From positions 124,425 to 188,424 of the forward strand of contig KN805386.1 of NCBI GenBank assembly GCA_000818945.1: DNA of 64,000 nucleotides, given 5' to 3'. The translations under genes were made by a program, and so were the position numbers. The stretch is from Schizochytrium sp. CCTCC M209059. Lineage: Eukaryota; Sar; Bigyra; Thraustochytrida; Thraustochytriidae. Below the pieces are notes generated by a model. The model was not told the origin of the DNA. It saw only the letters and a list, made by a program, of their open reading frames with translations, and searched no databases. Numbering within the stretch: the stretch's first letter is position 1; the number at the start of each line of letters is the position of its first letter. Below, piece by piece: positions 35,401 to 44,585 of this stretch.

Positions 35401-38400
35401 TCAGCCTCTCCACGGCGCCTTCTTACCAGAAGAAACTTCCTCAGACTTGGTCGTCTCGTCCTTCTTCTTTGCCACAAGCTTGCTAGCATCAGCGTTAGCC
35501 TTGGACGTTGAGGCCTCATCCCCATCCTTGGACTTCGGGCCCTCCTCACCATCCTTTCGCTTGGCCTTGACCTTTCGACCCTCCGCACCCGCAGCCTTGC
35601 CCTTTGGCTTTTCCTTTTGCTTTTGCGCCTCGTCCTTTTGTTTCTGCGCCTCAATCTTCTCCTTTTGTCGCTTCACGCGCAAATACTTTTGACGCGCCGC
35701 GTCATTCTCATTAAGCGCAAGCTCAAAGTCCGCAAAGAATCCCTGCAGCATGCGGAAAAGCGTCTCCGACGTCGTCGCCGCGTCCTCACAAAAGTAGTCC
35801 ACAACCGTCTTGAACGACTCCTCCGTCTCGTTCGCATTCTTGCGCAGGCCTTCGAGAGAAGAAGACGCTTCCTTGTAAAAGCGATTCAAGCCTAGCGCAA
35901 AGGCCTGGTCCTCCTCCGTCATGGCCTCCCGCTTCGCTGGATCCTCGAGAACGCCCGCCACAAACTTGACCTCGTTCGCCAGCGTCTTGATGCCATTCTC
36001 CAGCACCTGCAGCTGCGCGAGCGCGTTTGTCAGCGACACGTTCGAAGCCGCGCGCACATTGTCCGTCTCCGATTTGACGTACGATACGAGCTCCACTTGC
36101 CGCGTCTGGATGAGCATTACCATATAGTGCAGCGCCGTGGTCTTGGACTGAAAACTACGCACCTGCCGCAGCTTAGAGAGCGAGTCCAACATAAAACCCT
36201 CGGCAACCCGTGCCGGCGGCGGCGACTCTCCCTCGTTCAAGAAATTGCCCAGTGCGAGAACAATCTCAAAGATGCGACGCAACTTCTTGCTCTTTAAAAC
36301 CTCCTTGCACGCCTTGCCCAACACCTCAAAGTCAATCTCCGCCTCCTCGTACGACTCGTTGAATTTGAGCTTGTACAGGAAGCAGTTCACACGCTGCTTG
36401 TACCTCGGAATGTCCATCAGGTCCAAAAAGTACGCCTCGGCGCGCTCCAGCTCCGACCTCTCGCCCTCAAATGCCTTGAGCGTCTTTTCCTCCTCGGGTG
36501 TAGGCAGCAAACCCAAGAGCGATCGCACATCTTCCGTAGAGACGCTGTCCGGCACGTCCAGCGTGTACAAACACCGTCGCACGACCTTGCTGTCGATACC
36601 ATGACCCTTCATGCGAGAAAGCACAATGGAAATATTGTTCGATCGTTGCGGGTCCAGCACCTGCTTCTTTGCCTCCTTCTTCACCTTCTTCTTCTTGCCC
36701 GCGTCGCTCGCGCCCTCTTCCTTCGCCTTGGCAGCCTTTTCTCGCTCCTTGCGCCGTTCCTGTTCCGACATGTTAAACGTAAAGTAGTCGTTCAGCTCCT
36801 TCACCTCGCGCTGCTCAAACATAAACTTTGACGCCTTTGTCCAAAGAGCTCGATCATCCGCCTTGTCCAACGCATGTTTTGTCACCTTGCGCCAATGCAA
36901 CTTGCGACGTACAATCTTATCCGGCTTCTTCTCCACGGGCTTCGGCTTAGGCTTCGCCTTGGGTTTCACTGCCTTCGATGATGCCGTCTTCTTCCCAGTA
37001 CCACTCCCTGCGGCCGGAATCATCGTCTCCGGGTCCTTATCCAACATCTCTGGATCCAGACCCTTGCCGCGCATCTTCACCTCCACCGCGCCGCGCGGCA
37101 CCTTGACAGCAAGCATCTTGAAAAATGGCGCATAACGCTCGTCGTCCTTGAGCTTGACCATCTTGACCTCGCCCTCGCCGTCTTCCTCATCGTCATCGTC
37201 ACTGTCCTCGTCACCGCCTTCCGCCCCAGCTGCTGGAATCATTGTTTCGGGGTCCTTGTCCAGCATCTCCGGGTCCAGCCCCTTGCCACGCATCTTTACC
37301 TCCACCGCACCCCGCGGGACCTTGACGGCAAGCATTTTAAAGAATGGCGCGTAGCGCTCGTCGTCCTTGAGCTTGACCATTTCTTTCGCCTTCTTCGCCT
37401 TCTTCTTGCTGCCCTTCTTCTTCTTCGACGACCCATCCTCCTCGCCTTCAGCCTCGATTAGCGACTCCGGATCCAAGTCCAAGATTGCCGGATCCAGACC
37501 TTTGCCGCGCATCTTCACTTCCACAGCGCCACGCGGCACCTTGACGGCCAGCATTTTCAGGAACGGGGCGTAACGAGGATCATCCTTCACTTTGACCATT
37601 TTCGCCTTCTTCTTCTTGGGCTTCTTCGTCTTGCCACCGTCCTTGTCTTCGAGGGGAGGCGCGGCATCATTCGGGTCCTTGTCCATGATTGCCGGGTCCA
37701 GGCCTTCTGCCTCGACCTTGTTCTTGACCGCCTGCAGCGGCACGCGCACGGCAAGCATCTTGAAAAACTTGCCGTATCGCGGATCGTCCTTAAGCGCCAC
37801 CGTCGGGGCTTCCTCCTCTTCATCATCGTCGTCGTCATCGTCATCTTCGTCTGCTGCGGCCGGCGCCGGGTCGTTCGGGTCCTTGTCCATCATTGCCGGG
37901 TCCAGACCTTCTGCCTCGACCTTGTTCTTGACCGCCTGCAGCGGCACGCGCACGGCAAGCATCTTGAAGAACTTACCGTATCGTGGATCATCCTTGAGCG
38001 CCACGGTGGGTTTCTCCTTTTTCTTCTTCTCCCCCCCCTCGGCCCCGGGTAAAGGCGGCGCAGGGTCATTCGGGTCCTTATCCATCATGGCCGGGTCCAA
38101 GCCTTCCGCCTCGACCTTGTTCTTGACTGCTTGTAACGGTACGCGCACAGCAAGCATCTTGAAAAACTTGGCATACCGAGGGTCATCCTTGAGCGCAACA
38201 GAAGCAGCCTTCTCTTCCTCTTTCTTGGCTGCTGGCTGGTTCGGCGATGGGTCGTTCGGGTCCTTGTCCAGTATATTTGGATCCAAGCCTTCCGCTTCGA
38301 CCTTGTTTTTCACTGCTTGCAGCGGCACGCGAACCGCAAGCATCTTGAAGAATTTGCCGTACTGAGGATCGTCTTTGAGCTTCACAGGAGCTGCTGCTTC

Positions 38401-41130
38401 TCCTGTTGCTGCCCCCTCGGTTTCGCCCGCAGCCGATTTGGCGGGTTTTGGTTGGTTCGGCGAGGGGTCGTTTGGGTCCTTGTCCAGCATGTTTGGGTCC
38501 AGACCTTCCGCTTCGACCTTGTTTTTCACTGCTTGCAGCGGTACGCGAACCGCAAGCATCTTGAAAAACTTGCCATATTGTGGATCATCCTTGAGCTTGA
38601 CCGGAGCAATCTCCGCCGCTGCAGCGGGCGCCTCTGCGGCCGCCGCAGGCTTTGGTTGGTTCGGAGAAGGATCATTTGGGTCCTTGTCAAGCATTGAAGG
38701 GTCCAGACCCTCTGCCTCCGCCTTGTTCTTGACTGCCTGCAGAGGGACGCGCACGGCCAACATCTTGAAGAACTTGCCGTACTGTGGGTCGTCTTTGAGC
38801 TTGACCACGACCTGGTCTTGCTGGCTCGCTGTCTGAGCTCCATCCCCAAAGACCAAACTTGGGTCGACGCCCTTTTCGCGAAGCAATGCCTCTACCTGTG
38901 CACGTGACAGCATTCCTTCCGTCCCAGCGCCTGCGCCACTTGCGCCCTCTGTACTTGCCTCCAAAACCTCCCGTGCAATTGGAATGGTCGCCGGGACCTC
39001 GGCATACCGAATGGGTACTAGCTGCGGAAGGTTTGGCTCGGATTGTGGACCAGGCTCACCAGCGCGTTTCACTCGAAGGGAAGTATTCTCGTCATTCAAT
39101 TTGGCACACTCCGCTGACTTGGAAGAGACCTCTTCTACGAGCCGCTGCGTCTCCACCTCGACAAGCTGAAGTGCGTCCCACTTCCCAAATGCACGCACGA
39201 GGCGGCTGCGCTGACGACGTCCCAAGATCGAGCGAACCAGCATCGCCCCAGCGCGATGCAAAGGCGACAAGCGCGGGGGCTCGGGTGGTGGTGGTGCCGC
39301 ATTCGATGAAGGTGCGTCTGACGCGGGCGTCTCCGGCGCGGGCGCATTCGCGGTGTCGATCTCATCTGTGTCGTCTTCATCTTCATCCGACTTGGGCGCG
39401 GGGACGCCTAGACCATCCATGCTGATTGAAGGTAATGAACTCAATTTGAGCTGCATTTCGGCTTCAGACTCTTCGCCCGTCACAGATTCGCTCGCAAGCG
39501 ACGAAAACCGCCCGCGCTGTCCCTTGGGCGCGGTTGATGCGTCGTCGCGAGTACTTTCCACCTCCTCGTACTGCGAGTCGTCTTCGCCATCGTCAAAGCT
39601 TTCCCCGTTGATGCCGCTCACAACACCGCCATTAATCATTTGAGAAAGTGTAACGCGCTCGTACTCGCCCGTGTCCAGGTTCTTGACCATAAAAGTCTCC
39701 TCCTCGTCACTGTAGGCGTCGACTGAGCGGTTGCTGCCCTCGCCATCGTCCGAATCTTCATCTACGATGGCATAGCTTGCTTTTCTGCTGCTCGTGGCCC
39801 TTTTCAGCTGGCTCGGTGTCATTTTCTGCTGAATCTCTTCAAATCGTCCCGATGCATTGCTGCTGAGACTCCGTGACTTCTTTCTTGTCTCTGAGACCTT
39901 ATCCTTTCCCTCGTCGCCGTCGATGCTTGTTGTGGCCTCCTTTGCAGCCTCAGTATTCTCGACACCTGACGATGAGTGAACTTGGCCCGTCGCTGCCTGC
40001 GTCGTTTCGTCTGCTTGTTGATCACTTGCTGATGGATCTTCTAAAGCTTGACTTGCTGAAGCTGCACCCAAAGTAGGTGCTTGGTCAGCAAGATCTCCAC
40101 TTTCATGAGCCGCGCCATTTGAGACAGTAGCGTTCACAGGAGGACTTGTTTCGTCTGATGGAGCTTTTGCATTTGCAGAAGTTGAAAGGTCTGCAGAAGC
40201 TTCAAGGTCCGTAGGAGCTTCGGAATTTGCAGAATCTTCAGGATCTGCAGGAGTTGAACCATCTACAGAAGCTTCAGGATCTGCGGGAGCTTCGAAATTT
40301 GCAGGGGCTTCAGGTTCTGCAGGAGTTGAACCATCTTCAAAAGTTGAGCCATCTACAGGAATTGAATCACCTACAGACGCTCCAGGAGCTGTAGGAGCTT
40401 CTAAATCTGCAGGAGTTGAACTATCTACAGAAGTAGAACCACCTGCAAGGGGTACATCAGAAGAAGCAAGATTCACGGAGTTTGTATCTGATGCACTGGC
40501 TTCGATAGGGCCCTTTTCCGAGATAGAAGCAGTAGTATCAGCAGCAGTCTCATCCAAAGAGGTAGCATCTGCAGGAGTTTCTTCTAAAGCAGTATTCTTT
40601 ACGGGAGGTTTCTCCGAAGCATTGACATCATCGACCATGCGAGTTTCCTCCGAAGCAGAGACGTCAACATCATCGACAGCACTCGGAGACAGGTTGTTGT
40701 TCTGAGAAGAAGCAACATCCTGTGACACTTTAGCTTCTCCTGCGTCCGACACGTGTTCCATTGTTGGAGACGACGCATCTTTGGCTTCCTCCTTTTCTTC
40801 AGATCCCGCTCCATGTAAGGATTCGACAGCGAGGGTTTCAGACAGTGACGAGGTCTTGTCTCTACCATCATCGCCCATGCTGATTAGGTTGTCATCATGT
40901 TTGTGTTCGGCCGTCTCAGGCGCCAATGGCTGATGCGCGTCAGCTGGAGACTCATCGTTTTTCATGACGCTTCCCAATTCTTTGCCATGAGATCGCGCGG
41001 CCGGCTTTTTGGTTTCGCTCTCGCTGGCTGCGCCCACGTCCTCCTTTTTGTCCTCCTTCACCTCCTCGTCCTCGTCGCCACGCGAAGAGGCCTGCTGGTC
41101 GTTGGCTTGAAGGATTTTACGTACAAACAT
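35401..41130 (-). CDS. Formin (FH2 actin nucleator) with nine CCDC53-like repeats in place of a classical FH1
   Basis: A 1909-residue single-exon protein. Residues 1-620 are acidic and low-complexity, rich in Ala/Ser/Pro/Glu repeats. A short coiled coil follows at about 650-700, then nine copies of a roughly 45-residue module (LKDDPxYxKFFKMLAVRVP...GLDPxxLDKDPND) separated by charged linkers. The FH2 domain spans about 1405-1815: KLHWRKV at its start, an Ile in NNISIVLSRMK corresponding to the actin-contact Ile of yeast Bni1, and LALGNFLNEG, the conserved GNxxN region. The tail is a Lys-rich coiled coil. FH2 dimers nucleate actin and ride on barbed ends. A proper polyproline FH1 is lacking; only one PPPPEPP occurs before the repeats. 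The modules resemble the CCDC53 subunit of the WASH complex and may bind actin or other ligands. It is divergent with the PX gene. Confidence 0.93.
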   Translation of the reverse strand: MFVRKILQANDQQASSRGDEDEEVKEDKKEDVGAASESETKKPAARSHGKELGSVMKNDESPADAHQPLAPETAEHKHDDNLISMGDDGRDKTSSLSETLAVESLHGAGSEEKEEAKDASSPTMEHVSDAGEAKVSQDVASSQNNNLSPSAVDDVDVSASEETRMVDDVNASEKPPVKNTALEETPADATSLDETAADTTASISEKGPIEASASDTNSVNLASSDVPLAGGSTSVDSSTPADLEAPTAPGASVGDSIPVDGSTFEDGSTPAEPEAPANFEAPADPEASVDGSTPADPEDSANSEAPTDLEASADLSTSANAKAPSDETSPPVNATVSNGAAHESGDLADQAPTLGAASASQALEDPSASDQQADETTQAATGQVHSSSGVENTEAAKEATTSIDGDEGKDKVSETRKKSRSLSSNASGRFEEIQQKMTPSQLKRATSSRKASYAIVDEDSDDGEGSNRSVDAYSDEEETFMVKNLDTGEYERVTLSQMINGGVVSGINGESFDDGEDDSQYEEVESTRDDASTAPKGQRGRFSSLASESVTGEESEAEMQLKLSSLPSISMDGLGVPAPKSDEDEDDTDEIDTANAPAPETPASDAPSSNAAPPPPEPPRLSPLHRAGAMLVRSILGRRQRSRLVRAFGKWDALQLVEVETQRLVEEVSSKSAECAKLNDENTSLRVKRAGEPGPQSEPNLPQLVPIRYAEVPATIPIAREVLEASTEGASGAGAGTEGMLSRAQVEALLREKGVDPSLVFGDGAQTASQQDQVVVKLKDDPQYGKFFKMLAVRVPLQAVKNKAEAEGLDPSMLDKDPNDPSPNQPKPAAAAEAPAAAAEIAPVKLKDDPQYGKFFKMLAVRVPLQAVKNKVEAEGLDPNMLDKDPNDPSPNQPKPAKSAAGETEGAATGEAAAPVKLKDDPQYGKFFKMLAVRVPLQAVKNKVEAEGLDPNILDKDPNDPSPNQPAAKKEEEKAASVALKDDPRYAKFFKMLAVRVPLQAVKNKVEAEGLDPAMMDKDPNDPAPPLPGAEGGEKKKKEKPTVALKDDPRYGKFFKMLAVRVPLQAVKNKVEAEGLDPAMMDKDPNDPAPAAADEDDDDDDDDEEEEAPTVALKDDPRYGKFFKMLAVRVPLQAVKNKVEAEGLDPAIMDKDPNDAAPPLEDKDGGKTKKPKKKKAKMVKVKDDPRYAPFLKMLAVKVPRGAVEVKMRGKGLDPAILDLDPESLIEAEGEEDGSSKKKKGSKKKAKKAKEMVKLKDDERYAPFFKMLAVKVPRGAVEVKMRGKGLDPEMLDKDPETMIPAAGAEGGDEDSDDDDEEDGEGEVKMVKLKDDERYAPFFKMLAVKVPRGAVEVKMRGKGLDPEMLDKDPETMIPAAGSGTGKKTASSKAVKPKAKPKPKPVEKKPDKIVRRKLHWRKVTKHALDKADDRALWTKASKFMFEQREVKELNDYFTFNMSEQERRKEREKAAKAKEEGASDAGKKKKVKKEAKKQVLDPQRSNNISIVLSRMKGHGIDSKVVRRCLYTLDVPDSVSTEDVRSLLGLLPTPEEEKTLKAFEGERSELERAEAYFLDLMDIPRYKQRVNCFLYKLKFNESYEEAEIDFEVLGKACKEVLKSKKLRRIFEIVLALGNFLNEGESPPPARVAEGFMLDSLSKLRQVRSFQSKTTALHYMVMLIQTRQVELVSYVKSETDNVRAASNVSLTNALAQLQVLENGIKTLANEVKFVAGVLEDPAKREAMTEEDQAFALGLNRFYKEASSSLEGLRKNANETEESFKTVVDYFCEDAATTSETLFRMLQGFFADFELALNENDAARQKYLRVKRQKEKIEAQKQKDEAQKQKEKPKGKAAGAEGRKVKAKRKDGEEGPKSKDGDEASTSKANADASKLVAKKKDETTKSEEVSSGKKAPWRG
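37010..38815 (-). repeat. Nine in-gene CCDC53-like repeat modules
   Basis: In coding order there are six type-A copies (KFFKMLAVRVPLQAVKNK..EGLDP) and then three type-B copies (APFFKMLAVKVPRGAVEVKM..GLDP). Spacing varies from about 190 to 230 bp because linkers differ (Asp/Glu runs, Lys runs, NQPKPA). A degenerate half-module (REKGVDPSLVFGD) precedes the first. The similarity within each type implies recent duplication or conversion. Confidence 0.9.
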
Positions 41131-42355
41131 GAGACGCGCTTCGCCAGGTGTCGCGACGACGCAGGTCTACGCCGCTGCCGTCGCTGCCCAGCTAGGTCCT
41201 CCTTGCCTTCGTCCCCGTCCCCGTCCTCGTCGCCCGGCGCGACGGAGCGGAGCGTTTCGCGGCCAAGTAAGTAGTGCCGAGACGATCTAAACTAATCCAA
41301 TCCAAGCCAATCCAACGCAGCCCGCGCCGCGTCACCGGGGCGGCTTGCGCGCAGACAGGCTCGCGGCCGCACCTCGCCTCGCCAAGCCTCGCCGAGCGGA
41401 GCCGAGCGAAGCCAAGCGCGAGGTCTTTTGCGAGTTCTGGCGTCCGAGCCTCGACGTCGCGACCTGCGCCGCCTCCTCCGCCATTCCCGACTTGCGCCGC
41501 CCCATTTCCCACTTGCACCGCGCCACTCCCCACTTACACAGCGCCTCCCCCCCACTGTGTAGGCGCGCCGCCCGTGCGCGCTCTGCCCTCTCTCCGCCGC
41601 CGCTATAACCCACTTGCGCCGCCGCGATACTCCACTTGCGCCGCAGCCGTGCCCCACTTGCCTCCGCGCGAGGCGCCTCGCGCGGGAACCGTCACGGAAC
41701 CCTCCCGGAACGCCAACGTAATTTTCCCTTTCTCTCGCGCGCTCGACTCGCTCGGCATGATCCATTCGATGCGCCAGAGCGTCGGCCTTGAGGCGCTCGC
41801 CAGCGCGGAGCAAAGAAAAGAGGCTTCCCGGCGAGGTCGAGCGGCCGGCTTCCTACATGCGCCGCAGGGAGGAAGCGAGGTTAGGCCCTTGTAGGTAGTG
41901 AAAGGACAAGAGCAACCAAAGATCAAAAGAGGAAAGAAAAACAAGAGAAACAAGAAAAGCAAGAAAAGCAAGAAAGAAGAAGAAGAAGAAGAAGAAGAAG
42001 AAAGCAAAAGTCGAATCCTTCGATCGCGACTCCCGGCTCCTCGACGCGGAGCCGCCGAGCCCGGCTTGCGCGCGAGCGAGTGAGCGAGCGAGGGAGGGAG
42101 GGCCCGGCGCCCGGAAACTCTCCGCGCGCCCGGCGCAGCGGCGTAGCCAGGGCCTAGGCGGCGCGAGCGACGGTGCAAGCGCGGAGAGTTCTGGGCTCCT
42201 CCTCCTCGTCTTCGTCGTCGTCGTTGTCGTCGTTGTCGTCATTGCCAGCCTCGTCGGCCTCACTTGCCAGAAGTCTGGTGCTCTCCTTCTCTCTCTCTAA
42301 TCTCTCGCTTTTCTAGGTTCTCTCTTGCTCTCTCTCTCTTGCACGCGAAGGAGCC
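41131..42355. promoter_or_regulatory. Divergent promoter region between formin (-) and PX sorting nexin (+)
   Basis: About 1.2 kb between two start codons pointing apart. It contains the CACTTGCGCCGC motif array (41488-41668), a GAA run (41968-42002), and C/T-rich pyrimidine sequence just before the PX start (42276-42342). There is no supported ORF. Confidence 0.6.
41488..41668. promoter_or_regulatory. Array of six CACTTGCGCCGC-like motifs
   Basis: Copies lie at about 41489, 41510, 41530, 41610, 41633 and 41654. Within each group of three the spacing is 20-23 bp, about two helical turns. Copies vary (cacttgcaccg, cacttacacagc), which suggests a repeated factor site rather than a microsatellite. 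Which gene it serves is not known. Confidence 0.4.
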
Positions 42356-44098
42356 ATGGCCAGTTCGGAGGCCGGCGCCGCCGCTGGTGAGGGTCGCAGG
42401 CTGGAGGAAATGGAGTCCGAGATGGACAGAATCAAGGCACGCCTGAAAATGTACGAGGACCCGCCCCCTCCCGCGGCCATGGATGTCCGCGTCGACGGCT
42501 ACGCCTGGCACGGATCCGCGCTCGCCAAGCACTGCAGGTATAAGATTAGACGCACCTGGGAGGGACAGTCTCTTGCCGTGTACCGCAGGTTCTCAGACTT
42601 TGTGCTGCTCTACGCCAAGCTGGTGCGTGAGTTTCCCGGCGCAGTCGTTCCCAATCACCCAGAGAAAAAGATGATCTATCAGGGCGCCCTCGCGGGAGAC
42701 GCCCTCGCCGCGGAACGCGCTCAATGGTTCCAGGCCTTCTTGCACAGCCTTGTCGAGCACCCACGTCTTGCCACTTCGCCCTGGCTCCGTGACTTTTTGC
42801 AAATGGCCACGGAGGACTGGCAAACGCGCTGCGAACAGGACGCATCCAGCCCTGAAGCCGACGCTCGTGCAGGCGCAAACGGCAATGCAAGCGCAGCAAA
42901 CGGCAAACGTCTCAGCACGCTCAGCGAGGTCGCCACCACGGGCGTTCTCGAGTCTTCGGCACAGGCGAGCCTTCATCAGCTGCAGCATCTTGCGCCGGAT
43001 GTATCCTCATTCAAGTCCATGGTCTCGGGTTGGTCCTCCTCAATGGTTTCAAGTCTCAGCAACTTGTCATCGCGTGCGCGTGCAAGCAGCATCGACTCTA
43101 GCTCAGGTTCATCGCCAACTTCCTCCGCTCCGGGGTCACCCAATACCAGGCCGACTGTGCTTGGGCAGCCCGAAGACATGAGCGAGGGAGACGAAGGGAG
43201 TTCGGCGCATAGTGTCCTTGACACGAGCCAAAAGTCTTCGCGCGGCGGCCCACCCGGATACACGGTTGACTCCCAGTATGTAAAGCTGTGCTGGTCAGAC
43301 GGACCCTTGCAAGCTTCGGTTCTGCCCCTTAGCGCTGCCCTGCCTCCAATTCCCGTGGCTTCTTTGAATTCGACCAGTAAGAGGCCCAAAGAGCTCAACA
43401 TCAAGATTGAGGCCCAAGATGGCCGTTTGCGGGCTGTGGAGCGTCTGGCGCGAGCCAGTCTCGACCATGTCCAGCGGTCCTCCGAGCTTGGTACCTGTTT
43501 GCAAGATCTCTCGGTTGCCGCAAAGGATCTCGGCGCGGCAGAGCGTACCGGCGCGCCCGCACGTGGTGCCAAGTCTGTCAATACAGGAGGACCCCCGGTG
43601 GCCCGCGTTCTTGAGGCCCTAGCGGGTGGCATGCAGGAGCTGTCCGAGGCTTATGCTTCTGATGACGCACGCTTCCGACTCACCGAGGCCATCGAACCCG
43701 TTCTTGCCACAACGCTTGTCATGCAAGGTGCCGATCGCGCGTATCAGCGTCTACAGCGCGCGCGACGTCAAAAGAATGTCGCAGATCCCGCGCTCGACCG
43801 CGCTGACGACTCGCCGCTCGCCGCCGAAGAGGAGGCGTTGGCAGGCGATCTTCAATCGCACAGTGAGCATCTTGAATTCCGCCTCGCCAGTGCCATGGAG
43901 GCACTTGCGCAGGCCGAAATTGCGCGTGCTCAAGAAAACCAGCAAAGACTCGCAAAACTTCTCTCAGCTCTACAAATGGCTGATCCAGATGCAGATTGGA
44001 AGGCGGCTGCGGTCGAATCCAATGCGCGGACGGGTGTTGGTCGATCACAGCAGCCGACAGAGCAGCAGCCTATGGAGCGTCTCATCACTCCCAAATGA
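42356..44098 (+). CDS. PX-domain sorting nexin with probable BAR-like C-terminus
   Basis: A 580-residue intronless protein. A short coiled coil (15-33) precedes a PX domain at about 42-150. The PX signature is clear: YRRFSDFVLLYAKL (76-89, with the phosphoinositide-binding Arg pair 77-78), the Pro-rich PNHPEKKM loop (99-106) and a terminal helix WLRDFLQM. Residues 160-340 are Ser/Pro-rich linker. About 370-545 is a long alpha-helical region resembling the BAR part of SNX1/2/Vps5-type nexins, though I see no diagnostic motif. Such proteins bind PI3P on endosomes and bend membrane for retromer-type sorting. The CCATGG start context and position after a pyrimidine-rich leader support the start. 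It is convergent with the U-box gene. Confidence 0.88.
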   Translation: MASSEAGAAAGEGRRLEEMESEMDRIKARLKMYEDPPPPAAMDVRVDGYAWHGSALAKHCRYKIRRTWEGQSLAVYRRFSDFVLLYAKLVREFPGAVVPNHPEKKMIYQGALAGDALAAERAQWFQAFLHSLVEHPRLATSPWLRDFLQMATEDWQTRCEQDASSPEADARAGANGNASAANGKRLSTLSEVATTGVLESSAQASLHQLQHLAPDVSSFKSMVSGWSSSMVSSLSNLSSRARASSIDSSSGSSPTSSAPGSPNTRPTVLGQPEDMSEGDEGSSAHSVLDTSQKSSRGGPPGYTVDSQYVKLCWSDGPLQASVLPLSAALPPIPVASLNSTSKRPKELNIKIEAQDGRLRAVERLARASLDHVQRSSELGTCLQDLSVAAKDLGAAERTGAPARGAKSVNTGGPPVARVLEALAGGMQELSEAYASDDARFRLTEAIEPVLATTLVMQGADRAYQRLQRARRQKNVADPALDRADDSPLAAEEEALAGDLQSHSEHLEFRLASAMEALAQAEIARAQENQQRLAKLLSALQMADPDADWKAAAVESNARTGVGRSQQPTEQQPMERLITPK

Positions 44099-44585
44099 CA
44101 ACTTCTTGGCCAGCGAGCCAGCCAATCAGCCAGCCAGCCAGCCAGCAAACGAGCCAGCACGCAAGCAACAAGCAAAAACTCCATCCTCGCGCAACCCAAA
44201 AACACATACTATACCGTCGCTGTAAACACTGTCTAAAATAAACCAAACTCTTCCTATTGAGCAGCCAGCATCCACCATGATGTCGTTGGTGGGCCTACGT
44301 CGCGTCGCAGAATTGAAGCGTGCTCATCGCACCTTCTTCCTTCATTCAACCAGAAGATATTCCTTTTCGGACAAAAACAAAGCAAGCACCAGAAGAATCA
44401 GATCATACCACTCACTCTTTGCATGGATTAAGAGCTACAATGTGCTTAGAAGAAAGAGGTTCTCCCTGAGAGAGAGTCGACGCTTGTCCCACTCAGGTAT
44501 CTCACGCCAAGCGGACCGCATCGGTTATCAATCAAAGAGCAAAGTTGCTCGTCCCATTCTACTCCTTAACCAAGTCCTTTTAAAC
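44099..44585. other. Convergent 3' spacer
   Basis: About 490 bp. A CCAGC/CAAGC-rich repeat stretch (44110-44170) lies directly after the PX stop. Similar CCAGC tracts occur at 21668-21725 and 54890-54915. No gene is seen. Confidence 0.6.

Noticed and set aside
37592..38836. Repetitive plus-strand ORFs (SFGSLS, SASTLFLTACSGTRTASIL)
   Set aside because: They are exact antisense shadows of the formin modules.
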